A DNA stretch of 64,000 bases from the NCBI RefSeq assembly GCF_001483135.1, contig NZ_LNAL01000005.1, positions 62,001-126,000 of the forward strand. Direction: 5' to 3'. The first letter of the stretch is position 1. Each line of letters opens with the position of its first letter. Below are positions 52,440-60,639 of the stretch, one piece after another. The notes below the pieces were generated by a model that had not been told where the DNA came from, did not search any database, and was given only the letters and a program-made list of their open reading frames with translations. Both the position numbers and the translations under genes were made by a program. The DNA comes from Solirubrum puertoriconensis. Lineage in GTDB: Bacteria; Bacteroidota; Bacteroidia; Cytophagales; Hymenobacteraceae.

Positions 52440-52523
52440 TTTTCCCGATTTTGCCTCCAGCATTTCCATCGTTTTTTCTGGGTGTTGCCCCGCCACCGTT
52501 TCGGATTTCGAAACGGTTTTTTT
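52440..52523 (+). promoter_or_regulatory. Candidate transcription attenuator upstream of pyrB
   Basis: ACCGTTTCG (52495-52503), loop GATTT and CGAAACGGT (52509-52517) form a perfect 9-bp stem, then T7 (52517-52523). It is preceded by several T-tracts (52440-52443, 52449-52452, 52472-52477). An open frame starting at GTG 52351 reads through the hairpin. The layout recalls UTP-sensing attenuation of the enteric pyrBI leader; a protein-dependent or simple terminator is equally possible. Confidence 0.55.
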
Positions 52524-52741
52524 ATGTCCATGGAGTTGGACGACTGCCGTCCCGCAGCCAATGCATGGCACTAGTGCTGAGCCTAACTCTCTTCCGGCCA
52601 ACAACACCTTCGTCCTTGATCGTGGCTGCGGCCACCAGTGCCCCAGCCCGCACCTGCAGCTCATTGTTTCATCGTGGGCAGCGCCAGATAGGATCTCACC
52701 TTGTGCGTTTTAGCTAGACCTAACTTTTCCTTAACTCCGGA

Positions 52742-53722
52742 ATGGCACGTAAAGACCTGCTCGACATTGCATCCCTTCACCGCGAGGAAATCGAGTTCCT
52801 GCTCGACCAATCCACGTCTTTTAAGGAAGTCTTCACCCAATCGGTGAAAAAGGTCCCCGCCCTCGAGGGCAAGTCGGTGCTCATGCTCTTCTACGAGCCC
52901 AGCACCCGAACGCACACCTCCTTCGAAGTCGCGGCCAAGCGCCTTTCCGCTGAGGTGACGAATTTCGATGTCGCCCAATCCTCCATCACCAAGGGAGAGT
53001 CAGTCCGCGAAACGATTGAGACATTACAGGCCATGCGCACCGATTACATCGTCGTGCGCCACGGTCGGTCGGGCCTGCCCGGCATGATTGCCCGCCAAAC
53101 CAAGGCTTCGGTTATCAACGCCGGCGACGGGGCGCACGCCCATCCCACCCAAGCCCTGCTGGATGCTTTCACCATCAAGGAGAAGTTTCCCGACCCCACA
53201 GGCAAGAAAGTCCTCATCATCGGGGATATTCTTCATTCCCGGGTGGCCCGCTCCACCAGCACCCTGCTTCAAAAGCTGGGCGTCCAAGTCGCGTACCTCG
53301 GACCGGGCTCCTTGGTACCCAAGTATGGGCCGGCATCCATCCGCCGCTTCACGGACTACGATGCGGCCATGGCCTGGGCGCCGGATTTTGTGTACCTGCT
53401 CCGCGTGCAGATGGAACGCCAGGACGTGCAGTTTTTCCCCAGCCTGCGTGAATACCACCGCCTCTATGGCATTACCAACACCCGGCTCGAGGAAATACGT
53501 CAGCGCGGGCTTTACCTTATGCACCCCGGCCCAGTGAACCGGGGAGTTGAACTGTGCGACGCCGTAATGGACTATGAGCGATGCCTGATCAATAACCAGG
53601 TTGAAAACGGCATTGCCGTGCGTATGGCCGTACTCGACTGGCTTACGCCGGGTGGGGAAGCACCAAGACCGGAACCTACTTTCGGGCGTTCCGCTGCCGA
53701 GCTTTCGCACTTGATTGTCTAA
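52742..53722 (+). CDS. pyrB: Aspartate carbamoyltransferase catalytic chain
   Basis: 326-residue enzyme that joins carbamoyl phosphate and aspartate in pyrimidine synthesis. The phosphate-binding motif EPSTRT is at residues 52-57, followed by SSITKGES (Lys84), with HPTQALLDAF (His about 134) and IGDILHSRVARS in the second half. Length and motifs are normal and the enzyme should be active. It follows an attenuator-like leader and precedes pyrC. Confidence 0.95.
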   Translation: MARKDLLDIASLHREEIEFLLDQSTSFKEVFTQSVKKVPALEGKSVLMLFYEPSTRTHTSFEVAAKRLSAEVTNFDVAQSSITKGESVRETIETLQAMRTDYIVVRHGRSGLPGMIARQTKASVINAGDGAHAHPTQALLDAFTIKEKFPDPTGKKVLIIGDILHSRVARSTSTLLQKLGVQVAYLGPGSLVPKYGPASIRRFTDYDAAMAWAPDFVYLLRVQMERQDVQFFPSLREYHRLYGITNTRLEEIRQRGLYLMHPGPVNRGVELCDAVMDYERCLINNQVENGIAVRMAVLDWLTPGGEAPRPEPTFGRSAAELSHLIV

Positions 53723-53844
53723 CAGCGAGCTAGCACCCCAATGCCGTGCGCGCCCAAAGCGACGGCGGAATCCATTGTTTATTTACAACTCCAATCGTCC
53801 GGAACACCCAATTTTGGTTTCCGGATTGAAATAATCATCAACCC

Positions 53845-55167
53845 ATGTTTCTCCTTCAAAACGCCCGCATCGCCTCCGAACATTCACCCGTGCTGCTCGA
53901 GGGCGATGTCCTGATTGCCGAAGGAAAAATTCAGGCCATCGGTACCAACCTAGCCGTTCCCGAGGGGGCCCGGGTTATCGAGGCGCGCGGCCGGATTCTG
54001 ATGCCGGCCATGTTTGATGCCCACGTTCATTTCCGCGCCCCGGGCTTTGAGAACAAAGAGACTATTACCACCGGCAGCGAAGCAGCCATCAACGGTGGCG
54101 TTACCGGCGTGGTGATGATGCCCAACACGCGCCCGGCCATCGACTCGGCGGCGGTAGTGGCGACCGTGCTGGACAGTGCCGCGCGCAAGGCCCGCATTCC
54201 GGTGTACACCTCGGGCTGCGTGACCAAGAACCGCGAGGGCAAGGAGCTGGCCGAAATCGACGGCATGCGCCTGCACGGGGTGAAAATGCTGACCGACGAC
54301 GGCGACACCACCAACGACCCGGCCGTGCTGCTGCGGGCCATGCAGTACGCTACGGAGTTCGGAATGTTTTTCGCCAGCCACTGCGAGGTGCCGGAACTTG
54401 CCGGGCCGCGGGCGCTCAACGAGGGCGTGATGAGCTACCGGCTCGGCATCAAAGGCTCGCCGGCCTGCGCCGAGGAAATTATCATCGACCGCGACATCCG
54501 CCTGGCGCGGGCCGCGGGCGCGCACATTCACATCCAACACGTGTCGAGCAAGATGGGCATGGAGACCATCCGCTGGTGGAAATCCCGCGGCGACGTGAAA
54601 GTGACCGCAGAAGTGGCTCCGCACCACTTGTTGTTCACCGACGAGCACATCGGCGACTACGACACGAACTACAAGATGAACCCGCCGCTGCGCACGCAGC
54701 AGGATTGTGACGCGCTGCTCGAAGGGCTCAAGGAAGGCGTATTTGACATCATCGCCACGGACCACGCGCCGCATACGCCGTTTGAAAAAGCCCAGGATTT
54801 TATCAGCGCGCCCAATGGCATCACCGGCCTGGAGACGGCGCTGGTTTCGCTCTATCACTACTTCGTGCGGGCCGGGAAATTTGGTTGGGACCTAGTAGTG
54901 AAGCGCTACTCGGCGGAACCCCGCCGCCTGATGGGCCTGCCGGTACCCACCATCGAAGTTGGTCAGGCAGCCGATTGCCTTTTGTTTGATACGGAGGCGG
55001 AGACGACGTTCACGAAAGAGTTCATGAAGTCCAAGTCCCAGAACACGCCCTTTATCAACCAAACGCTGCAGGGTCGGGTCGACATGGTGATCTTGGGTTC
55101 GGAAATCCTGCTGGAGCGCGAAGCGCAAGTGGAGCCGAAGCCGGGATTAGCCGGGATCACCCTATAA
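53845..55167 (+). CDS. pyrC: Dihydroorotase
   Basis: 440-residue amidohydrolase that makes dihydroorotate from carbamoyl aspartate. The metal-binding DAHVHFR motif is at residues 58-64; FASHCE, HIQHVSS and ATDHAPH supply the other metal and catalytic residues. The first conserved segment reads PAMFDAHVHFRAPG where PGxxDxHVHFRxPG is usual. It lies 122 bp after pyrB and together they give two successive pyrimidine steps. Confidence 0.93.
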   Translation: MFLLQNARIASEHSPVLLEGDVLIAEGKIQAIGTNLAVPEGARVIEARGRILMPAMFDAHVHFRAPGFENKETITTGSEAAINGGVTGVVMMPNTRPAIDSAAVVATVLDSAARKARIPVYTSGCVTKNREGKELAEIDGMRLHGVKMLTDDGDTTNDPAVLLRAMQYATEFGMFFASHCEVPELAGPRALNEGVMSYRLGIKGSPACAEEIIIDRDIRLARAAGAHIHIQHVSSKMGMETIRWWKSRGDVKVTAEVAPHHLLFTDEHIGDYDTNYKMNPPLRTQQDCDALLEGLKEGVFDIIATDHAPHTPFEKAQDFISAPNGITGLETALVSLYHYFVRAGKFGWDLVVKRYSAEPRRLMGLPVPTIEVGQAADCLLFDTEAETTFTKEFMKSKSQNTPFINQTLQGRVDMVILGSEILLEREAQVEPKPGLAGITL

Positions 55168-55279
55168 TTCTAGGCTTCGCTTTAGCAGTATTTAATTTGT
55201 TTTCAGGCTAAAGGGTGTCCAACCGGATATCTATTCCCAGGTGACCCCCGGGATACCCAGTCCCCGATTCTACGCATAA

Positions 55280-55813
55280 ATGAGTACCCATATCGCATCC
55301 AACCCCTCCAATCCTGATTCTACCTCGGACAAGCCACTAGTGGGCGTGGTCATGGGCTCCAGCAGCGACTGGAACACCATGCAGCACGCCGTGCAGATTC
55401 TTACCCGTTTTGGCGTGGCTCATGAAGCGCGTGTGGTATCGGCCCACCGCATGCCCGACGACTTGTTTGCCTACGCCGAACAAGCCGGTCCGCGCGGCCT
55501 GCAGGCCATTATCGCCGGCGCGGGTGGGGCTGCCCACCTGCCGGGCATGATGGCTGCCAAAACCACGGTGCCCGTGCTGGGGGTGCCGGTAGCCAGCCGT
55601 CATCTGCAAGGGGTGGATTCGTTGCACAGCATTGTGCAGATGCCCAAAGGGGTGCCCGTGGCCACGTTTGCCATCGGCGATGCCGGAGCGGCTAATGCGG
55701 CGCTGTTCGCCGTTAGCATGCTGGCCCTGCACGATGCGGACCTGGCGGCCAAGCTACAGGCGTTTCGCGCCGAACAAACCGAGGCCGCTCGCGCTATGGA
55801 GCTGCCCGTATGA
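55280..55813 (+). CDS. purE: N5-carboxyaminoimidazole ribonucleotide mutase
   Basis: 177-residue PurE. The family motifs [22 protein letters not shown] and [13 protein letters not shown] are intact, as are VPVLGVPV and [13 protein letters not shown]. It converts N5-CAIR to CAIR in purine synthesis together with PurK, whose gene overlaps it by four bases at 55810-55813. Confidence 0.95.
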   Translation: MSTHIASNPSNPDSTSDKPLVGVVMGSSSDWNTMQHAVQILTRFGVAHEARVVSAHRMPDDLFAYAEQAGPRGLQAIIAGAGGAAHLPGMMAAKTTVPVLGVPVASRHLQGVDSLHSIVQMPKGVPVATFAIGDAGAANAALFAVSMLALHDADLAAKLQAFRAEQTEAARAMELPV

Positions 55814-57060
55814 GCCCAAGTACTGACGTCGCGACGATGAATCCTGTTTTCCCCGGTAGCGTGAACGCCGCCGGACAGATGGCTACCCTAGGAGTGATGG
55901 GCGGTGGCCAATTGGGCCGAATGTTTGTGCATGCTGCCCAGCGCCTAGGTTATCTCACCGCCGTGCTGGACCCCGACGCGCAAAGCCCCGCCGGCTTGGT
56001 GAGCCACCACCACATTCAGACCGACTATAACGACCCGGCCGGCCTGTCGCAGCTATCCGACCTTTGCCAGGCCATTACCACCGAGTTTGAAAACGTGCCC
56101 GCCCAGGCCCTGCAAACGCTGGCGCAAGCCCGGCCTGTGGCACCGGGCGCGGCCGTGGTGGGCATTGCCCAAAACCGCATCGAGGAAAAAGCGCACTTCG
56201 CTGCTTGCGCCGACGTGTCAGGAGTTACCTGCGCGCCCTACGCGGTGATTGAAACCCAGGCCCAGCTACAGGCCGTGCAGGACGAGCGGCCTGATTTGCT
56301 GCCCGGCATTCTGAAAACTGCCCGCCTGGGTTACGACGGCAAGGGCCAGGTCCGCGTAAAGAACGCCGCGGAGCTGGCGGCCGCCTGGGCAGAGTTGGGC
56401 GGCGTTGCCTGCGTACTGGAAAAGATGCTGCCGCTTACGGCTGAGTGTTCGGTGCTGGTGGCGCGCGGCTGGGACGGGCAAGTCGTCAGCTTCGCCCCGC
56501 AGCGCAACGTGCACGTCGATGGTATTCTGGCCGTGACCCACGCTTACGAAGGCAATATGCCGACTGCTCTGGCAACTAGGGCCTGCGACGCGGCCGTTGC
56601 CATTGCGCATCATCTCGGTTACGTTGGGATGCTGTGCGTAGAGTTCTTTGTGGTGGACGACGGCAGCGAGCATGGCGGCTTGGTAGTCAACGAAATGGCT
56701 CCGCGCCCGCACAACAGCGGCCACTACACCCTCAACGCCTGCGACGTGTCGCAGTTTGACCTGCAGGTCCATGCCATGGCGGGCTTGCCTTTACCGCAGC
56801 CACGTCAGCATTCTCCGGCTATTATGCTCAACTTGCTAGGCGACGTGTGGTTTGACGCCAACGGCCAGCCGCGGGAACCGGATTGGCAGGCCGTGCTGCG
56901 CCTGCCAGGAACGCACCTGCATCTGTACGGCAAGGTGCAGGCACGCACCGGCCGCAAGATGGGCCACCTGACCATCACCGGCCCGGATGTAGCCAGCGTC
57001 AAAACTGTAGCGCGCCGCACCGCTGATTTGCTCCATCTGCCCGGGCTGGAAGCCATCTAG
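55810..57060 (+). CDS. purK: 5-(carboxyamino)imidazole ribonucleotide synthase
   Basis: 416-residue ATP-grasp enzyme. The N-terminal [22 protein letters not shown] and the ATP-grasp segments ([33 protein letters not shown]) are intact. It carboxylates AIR and feeds PurE. The start overlaps purE by ATGA, which shows coupling. A decayed carA remnant begins 10 bp downstream. Confidence 0.95.
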   Translation: MSPSTDVATMNPVFPGSVNAAGQMATLGVMGGGQLGRMFVHAAQRLGYLTAVLDPDAQSPAGLVSHHHIQTDYNDPAGLSQLSDLCQAITTEFENVPAQALQTLAQARPVAPGAAVVGIAQNRIEEKAHFAACADVSGVTCAPYAVIETQAQLQAVQDERPDLLPGILKTARLGYDGKGQVRVKNAAELAAAWAELGGVACVLEKMLPLTAECSVLVARGWDGQVVSFAPQRNVHVDGILAVTHAYEGNMPTALATRACDAAVAIAHHLGYVGMLCVEFFVVDDGSEHGGLVVNEMAPRPHNSGHYTLNACDVSQFDLQVHAMAGLPLPQPRQHSPAIMLNLLGDVWFDANGQPREPDWQAVLRLPGTHLHLYGKVQARTGRKMGHLTITGPDVASVKTVARRTADLLHLPGLEAI

Positions 57061-57070
57061 TTGATCGTGG

Positions 57071-57480
57071 CTGAACTTCACCAGGGAAGAGCACAGCCAC
57101 CGGCACTCTGCCAAGAGCCGCAAAAACTTGCTGGCTGAGTCTATGATCTGCGGCAGCTACGACGTGGACACGCGCATGCTCACCAAGAAGCTGCGCAAAT
57201 GAAAAGGGCACTTCCTGCTCGACAAACTCATGGCTGAGCAGGAAGTGCCCTTTTACGAATCCAACCAGGACAAGCTGGTGGCGCAGCTGAGCCCCGCCGG
57301 CGGGCAGCGCTACGGCCTGAGCAAACCTAAACCGTGCTGGTGGACTGCGGCACCAAGACCAACATCCTGCGTCGCTTTCTTGAGCGTGACGTGGAGCTCA
57401 TCCGCGTGCCCCGGGATAACGACATCACCCGGCTCGAGTAAGACGGTTTGTTCCGCTCGAACAGCCCTACTTTTACATAG
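57071..57480 (+). pseudogene. carA: carA remnant (carbamoyl-phosphate synthase small chain)
   Basis: About 135 codons of CarA sequence survive between purK and the next gene. Segment 1 reads NFTREEHSHRHSAKSRKN and ICGSYDVDTRMLTKKLRK, then a stop (TGA at 57200) replaces a Glu codon; the same frame continues LLDKLMAEQEVPFYESNQ. After LSKPK a frameshift leads to TVLVDCGTKTNILRRFLERD and VPRDNDITRLE, another in-frame stop, then DGLFRSN. Both ends of the gene are absent. These are classic CarA segments (YDVDTR, VDCGxKxNILR, LSNGPGDP equivalent), so the assignment is firm despite the decay. Confidence 0.8.
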
Positions 57481-57514
57481 GCTGCGAAGGTTAGGTAGCC
57501 GGATAGTGATTTTT

Positions 57515-60457
57515 ATGGTTTTTTTCCCAATAGGCCGCCTGGTACAAACCGGGCTAATTGCTTGGCTATTCTTGGCCGCTGCCGGTACGCAGGCGCAGGC
57601 CCCCCGCTGGGACTGGGTACGTCCCTGGCAAACGCCGGGACACGACGGCTTGATCAGGGGCGAAGTGCTTGCCCGGGACCGGGAGGGCAACCTGTATCTG
57701 AGCGGGCAGTGCCAGGGAACCGTGGCTCTCGGCGATCACTGGTTAAAAGCCGAAGAGCCACAAGCCTACGTAGCTAAAATAAGCCCCACGGGAAAATGCC
57801 GCTGGGCGCGCCTGCTCCCCGGGGGCGATACCGTGCGCAGCCGGGGCGAAAGCTTAGCGGTAGACGCGCAGGGCAATGTCTGGTTTAGCGCGCGAAAGCG
57901 GGCCGTTGCACCGCTAGTTTTCGACGGGGAAAGTCAAGCCAGCCTTCAACCAAATTTCCGATCTGCGCCCCGGCCGCGGCACTTGATAGCTCGCCTGGAC
58001 TCGGCTGGCAACTGGCAATGGCAGCGGGAGCTGCGCTTGCTGCCCGGGCAAGAAAGCCGGGTGGCAGTGGACAAGCAAGGCTACGCCTACGTCAATGGCA
58101 GCGTTGAAGCGGAGCGTTCCGGTCTGCTGGCAACCAAGTTGGATGCGGCCGGCAAGCCGCTGTGGCGGCTCGCGCAACAAGCCGGTCGGCAAGAGCGCGT
58201 ACACGCCCTGGCTGTAACGACAGAGGGTCAGCTTTACTTAGCCGGCAGCCAGCAGCCCGAGCTGAGAGTTGCGGGTAAGCAGACAGCCCGCTTGGACACT
58301 GCCCGAAAGGGGATGGTACTCCAGCTGCACCCCGACGGCCGGCGGTCCTGGGTAAGCATTTCGCCCGCCCTTTCCGCTTACCGGTTTCTGCTGCTTGCCT
58401 CGGATAATTCCCTTTTCACCCTGGGGCAAAAGGAACACCCCCTGATCCACCGCGGTCAAACCCGGAATTTTGATAGACTGGGTACGCGCGGTAGCCTGCT
58501 GGTAGCAGAGAGGCTGACACCGCAAGGAAAGCGTCGTTGGACGGCCCAGGCCCAGGCCCAGGGCAGGTACTTTCCCGGACCCGGCTTGGAAAGCGAATCC
58601 AACCTGCTGGTGCTGGGTTGCTCACTGGGCGCCGGCGACGAGCTGCTGCTAACCCTGGCACTTACCGGCCGGGCCGTTTTCGGCGCTGCCCCCCGCCCCC
58701 TTGAAGTGAAAACCCGGGGCGAAGATCCGGAACTGACGCGTCCCGTCATCGCCCGCTTAAGCAGTGCAGGCCGCTGGCGGAGCGCGGCGCTGGCGAAGCT
58801 GCCAATGCTTCTTGCCAGGGAAGGAACCGGCTCAGCCGCGCTGGCTTCCGTCGGTTCCCTGAATTACCTGCTGCACCTCACGCCAGCTATAACGCAATCC
58901 GAGAACACCTTTACCAGCGATGATCCTGAGTTGGGGGTGATGCAGCTGACCCGCCTGGGCGATATCGAAACCGGGCAATACACACCGCTGCTGACGCCTG
59001 ACCTTGGCGGCAGCTCGCATCCCGGGCTTTCCTTTCATCACCAGGACAGCAGCCTGCTGGTAACCGGTATGTTTGAAGGAGTTTTGCCCCCGCCCGGGCC
59101 CGTGCTGCACACTCCCTTGGGCGAAAAGCACCACCTGGTCGGGGTGTTAAGTACCGCCGGAAGCTGGCGCTGGCGCCGCGCCTTACCGAACTTTCCAGCC
59201 ATTGCAATCCGTAAATCCCTGGCCACGCCCGCTGGTGCCACCCTGCAATTGGGCTACCAGCGCGACGGTGCCATGCAGCTGCTGCAGTTCAGCCCGGAGG
59301 GAACCCTGCGCTGGCTGCAAGCTCCTGGGTTTACGGTACCCCGGGAATCGGACTTTGGGTACGATGGCTTCAACGCCGTGCTAGCCTTGGCGGGTAATGG
59401 TGAGAGCTGGCTGGCAGGCTCACCGGCAGCTGGTCAAAGCGGCGCGCAGCTGCAGCACCGCGACGAAGCGGGCCGACTGCGCTGGCAGCGGGAACTGGCC
59501 CGCGGAAAGCTAACCCACGGGAGGCTAGTTCTGGTGGGCGAGGCGGTGCGGTACTACCTGGGGTATTTTGCCGAGCCGGTCACCTTTTTAACCCGCACTG
59601 GATCGGTTGACTTGGCCCCAGCTCAGCTGGGCAGTACGGAAGCCGCGCTGGCGCAGCTAAACGCGGATGGTACCGTGGAATCGGTCCGCTCCTTGGGAGC
59701 TTTGTCGCTGATCGACGTGCTGCCCGCCCCCGACGGGGGACTGTGGGTTAGCTGCGCGCTTAGCTCGGACTCCATTCGCCTGCCGACCCTCAAGGGAGAT
59801 GTCCGCTTCCGCACCGGTGATGGTAAGCCAAACACGCTGCTCGCGCGCCTGCATGCGGATGGCAGCTGGGCATGGGGCAAACGCGTGGGGGAGTTCATCG
59901 ATGATCCGTTGCTGTCGTCGGAGCCGGGTGGGCGGGTGCTGCTGCACGGGCGAATACTGCCGGAGAGTTACGTAAGCCCAGCGACCGACTCCATGGGCTT
60001 CCTGCCCACTCCCCAGGTGGTCCACTTCAGCCGGCTGGGAAGTGGGGGCGAGCTGCTGGAGGAGCTAGCGGCTCCGCGGCTGTGGCCGGACCAGTCGGTG
60101 GAAACCGCAGTATCCGGAAAAGACGGGAGCATCTATCTGGCGGGCAGCTTTGGAATCAACCAGCGCAAAGGATCGGCGTTCACCGCCCGCCTGGTGCCCG
60201 CAGCTGGGCGCCCCCCAGAGCTGCGGCGCTTAACAAGCGGCCGGGTCCGGGCAGGCAGCTGGCTGCCCCTCGAAGGGCAGCACCTGGGCCGGGTTAGCGA
60301 GGTGCAGATTGACGGCCAACCCACCGCATTTGAGGTAATTTCCTCCACCCGCCTGCTGGTTCAGATTCCCGCCCGGGTTTCCGGTAAAAAAGTCCTGCTG
60401 CGTTTGCTTTCTCAGGACGGATCGGTGAGTGCTTCGCGCCCCTTACGCATCAGGTAG
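57515..60457 (+). CDS. Large secreted protein with IPT/TIG C-terminus
   Basis: 980-residue secreted protein. ATG 57515 is chosen because a signal peptide follows (ending GTQAQ); the longer open frame begins inside the carA remnant and is not part of this gene. The body carries repeated SBBP/NHL-like segments (DREGNLYLSGQC, DAQGNVWFSARK, VDKQGYAYVNGS, HADGSWAWGKRV). The C-terminal about 75 residues (PPELRRLTSGRVRAGSWLPLEGQHLG...PLRIR) form an IPT/TIG-like domain and no T9SS sorting domain is seen. It probably acts at the cell surface. A hairpin follows before the convergent neighbour. Confidence 0.75.
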   Translation: MVFFPIGRLVQTGLIAWLFLAAAGTQAQAPRWDWVRPWQTPGHDGLIRGEVLARDREGNLYLSGQCQGTVALGDHWLKAEEPQAYVAKISPTGKCRWARLLPGGDTVRSRGESLAVDAQGNVWFSARKRAVAPLVFDGESQASLQPNFRSAPRPRHLIARLDSAGNWQWQRELRLLPGQESRVAVDKQGYAYVNGSVEAERSGLLATKLDAAGKPLWRLAQQAGRQERVHALAVTTEGQLYLAGSQQPELRVAGKQTARLDTARKGMVLQLHPDGRRSWVSISPALSAYRFLLLASDNSLFTLGQKEHPLIHRGQTRNFDRLGTRGSLLVAERLTPQGKRRWTAQAQAQGRYFPGPGLESESNLLVLGCSLGAGDELLLTLALTGRAVFGAAPRPLEVKTRGEDPELTRPVIARLSSAGRWRSAALAKLPMLLAREGTGSAALASVGSLNYLLHLTPAITQSENTFTSDDPELGVMQLTRLGDIETGQYTPLLTPDLGGSSHPGLSFHHQDSSLLVTGMFEGVLPPPGPVLHTPLGEKHHLVGVLSTAGSWRWRRALPNFPAIAIRKSLATPAGATLQLGYQRDGAMQLLQFSPEGTLRWLQAPGFTVPRESDFGYDGFNAVLALAGNGESWLAGSPAAGQSGAQLQHRDEAGRLRWQRELARGKLTHGRLVLVGEAVRYYLGYFAEPVTFLTRTGSVDLAPAQLGSTEAALAQLNADGTVESVRSLGALSLIDVLPAPDGGLWVSCALSSDSIRLPTLKGDVRFRTGDGKPNTLLARLHADGSWAWGKRVGEFIDDPLLSSEPGGRVLLHGRILPESYVSPATDSMGFLPTPQVVHFSRLGSGGELLEELAAPRLWPDQSVETAVSGKDGSIYLAGSFGINQRKGSAFTARLVPAAGRPPELRRLTSGRVRAGSWLPLEGQHLGRVSEVQIDGQPTAFEVISSTRLLVQIPARVSGKKVLLRLLSQDGSVSASRPLRIR

Positions 60458-60583
60458 CCCGGATGGCTTGGCGGTAGGCCCGTAGGCCAAAAGGTCAATG
60501 GATATTTACGTGAGCGGCTGACGGCCGAGCGGAGCTGAAAAGCCACCCAAATCGTGCCCGCTTAGCTTTAGAAACCCGCTTAA

Positions 60584-60624
60584 AACCAGCAAGCCCCAGC
60601 GCGAAACGCCGGGGCTTGCTGGTT
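60584..60624. terminator. Bidirectional terminator between convergent giant genes
   Basis: AACCAGCAAGCCCC (60584-60597) pairs with GGGGCTTGCTGGTT (60611-60624) in a perfect 14-bp stem; GCG/CGC adds an inner stem. The T-tail is on the minus-strand side. Confidence 0.85.
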
Positions 60625-60639
60625 CAGTGGCTCAGGTGC

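Noticed and set aside
52351-52713. Open frame upstream of pyrB considered as a real protein gene
   Set aside because: It crosses a strong terminator and its later half looks non-coding. Retained only as part of a possible attenuator.
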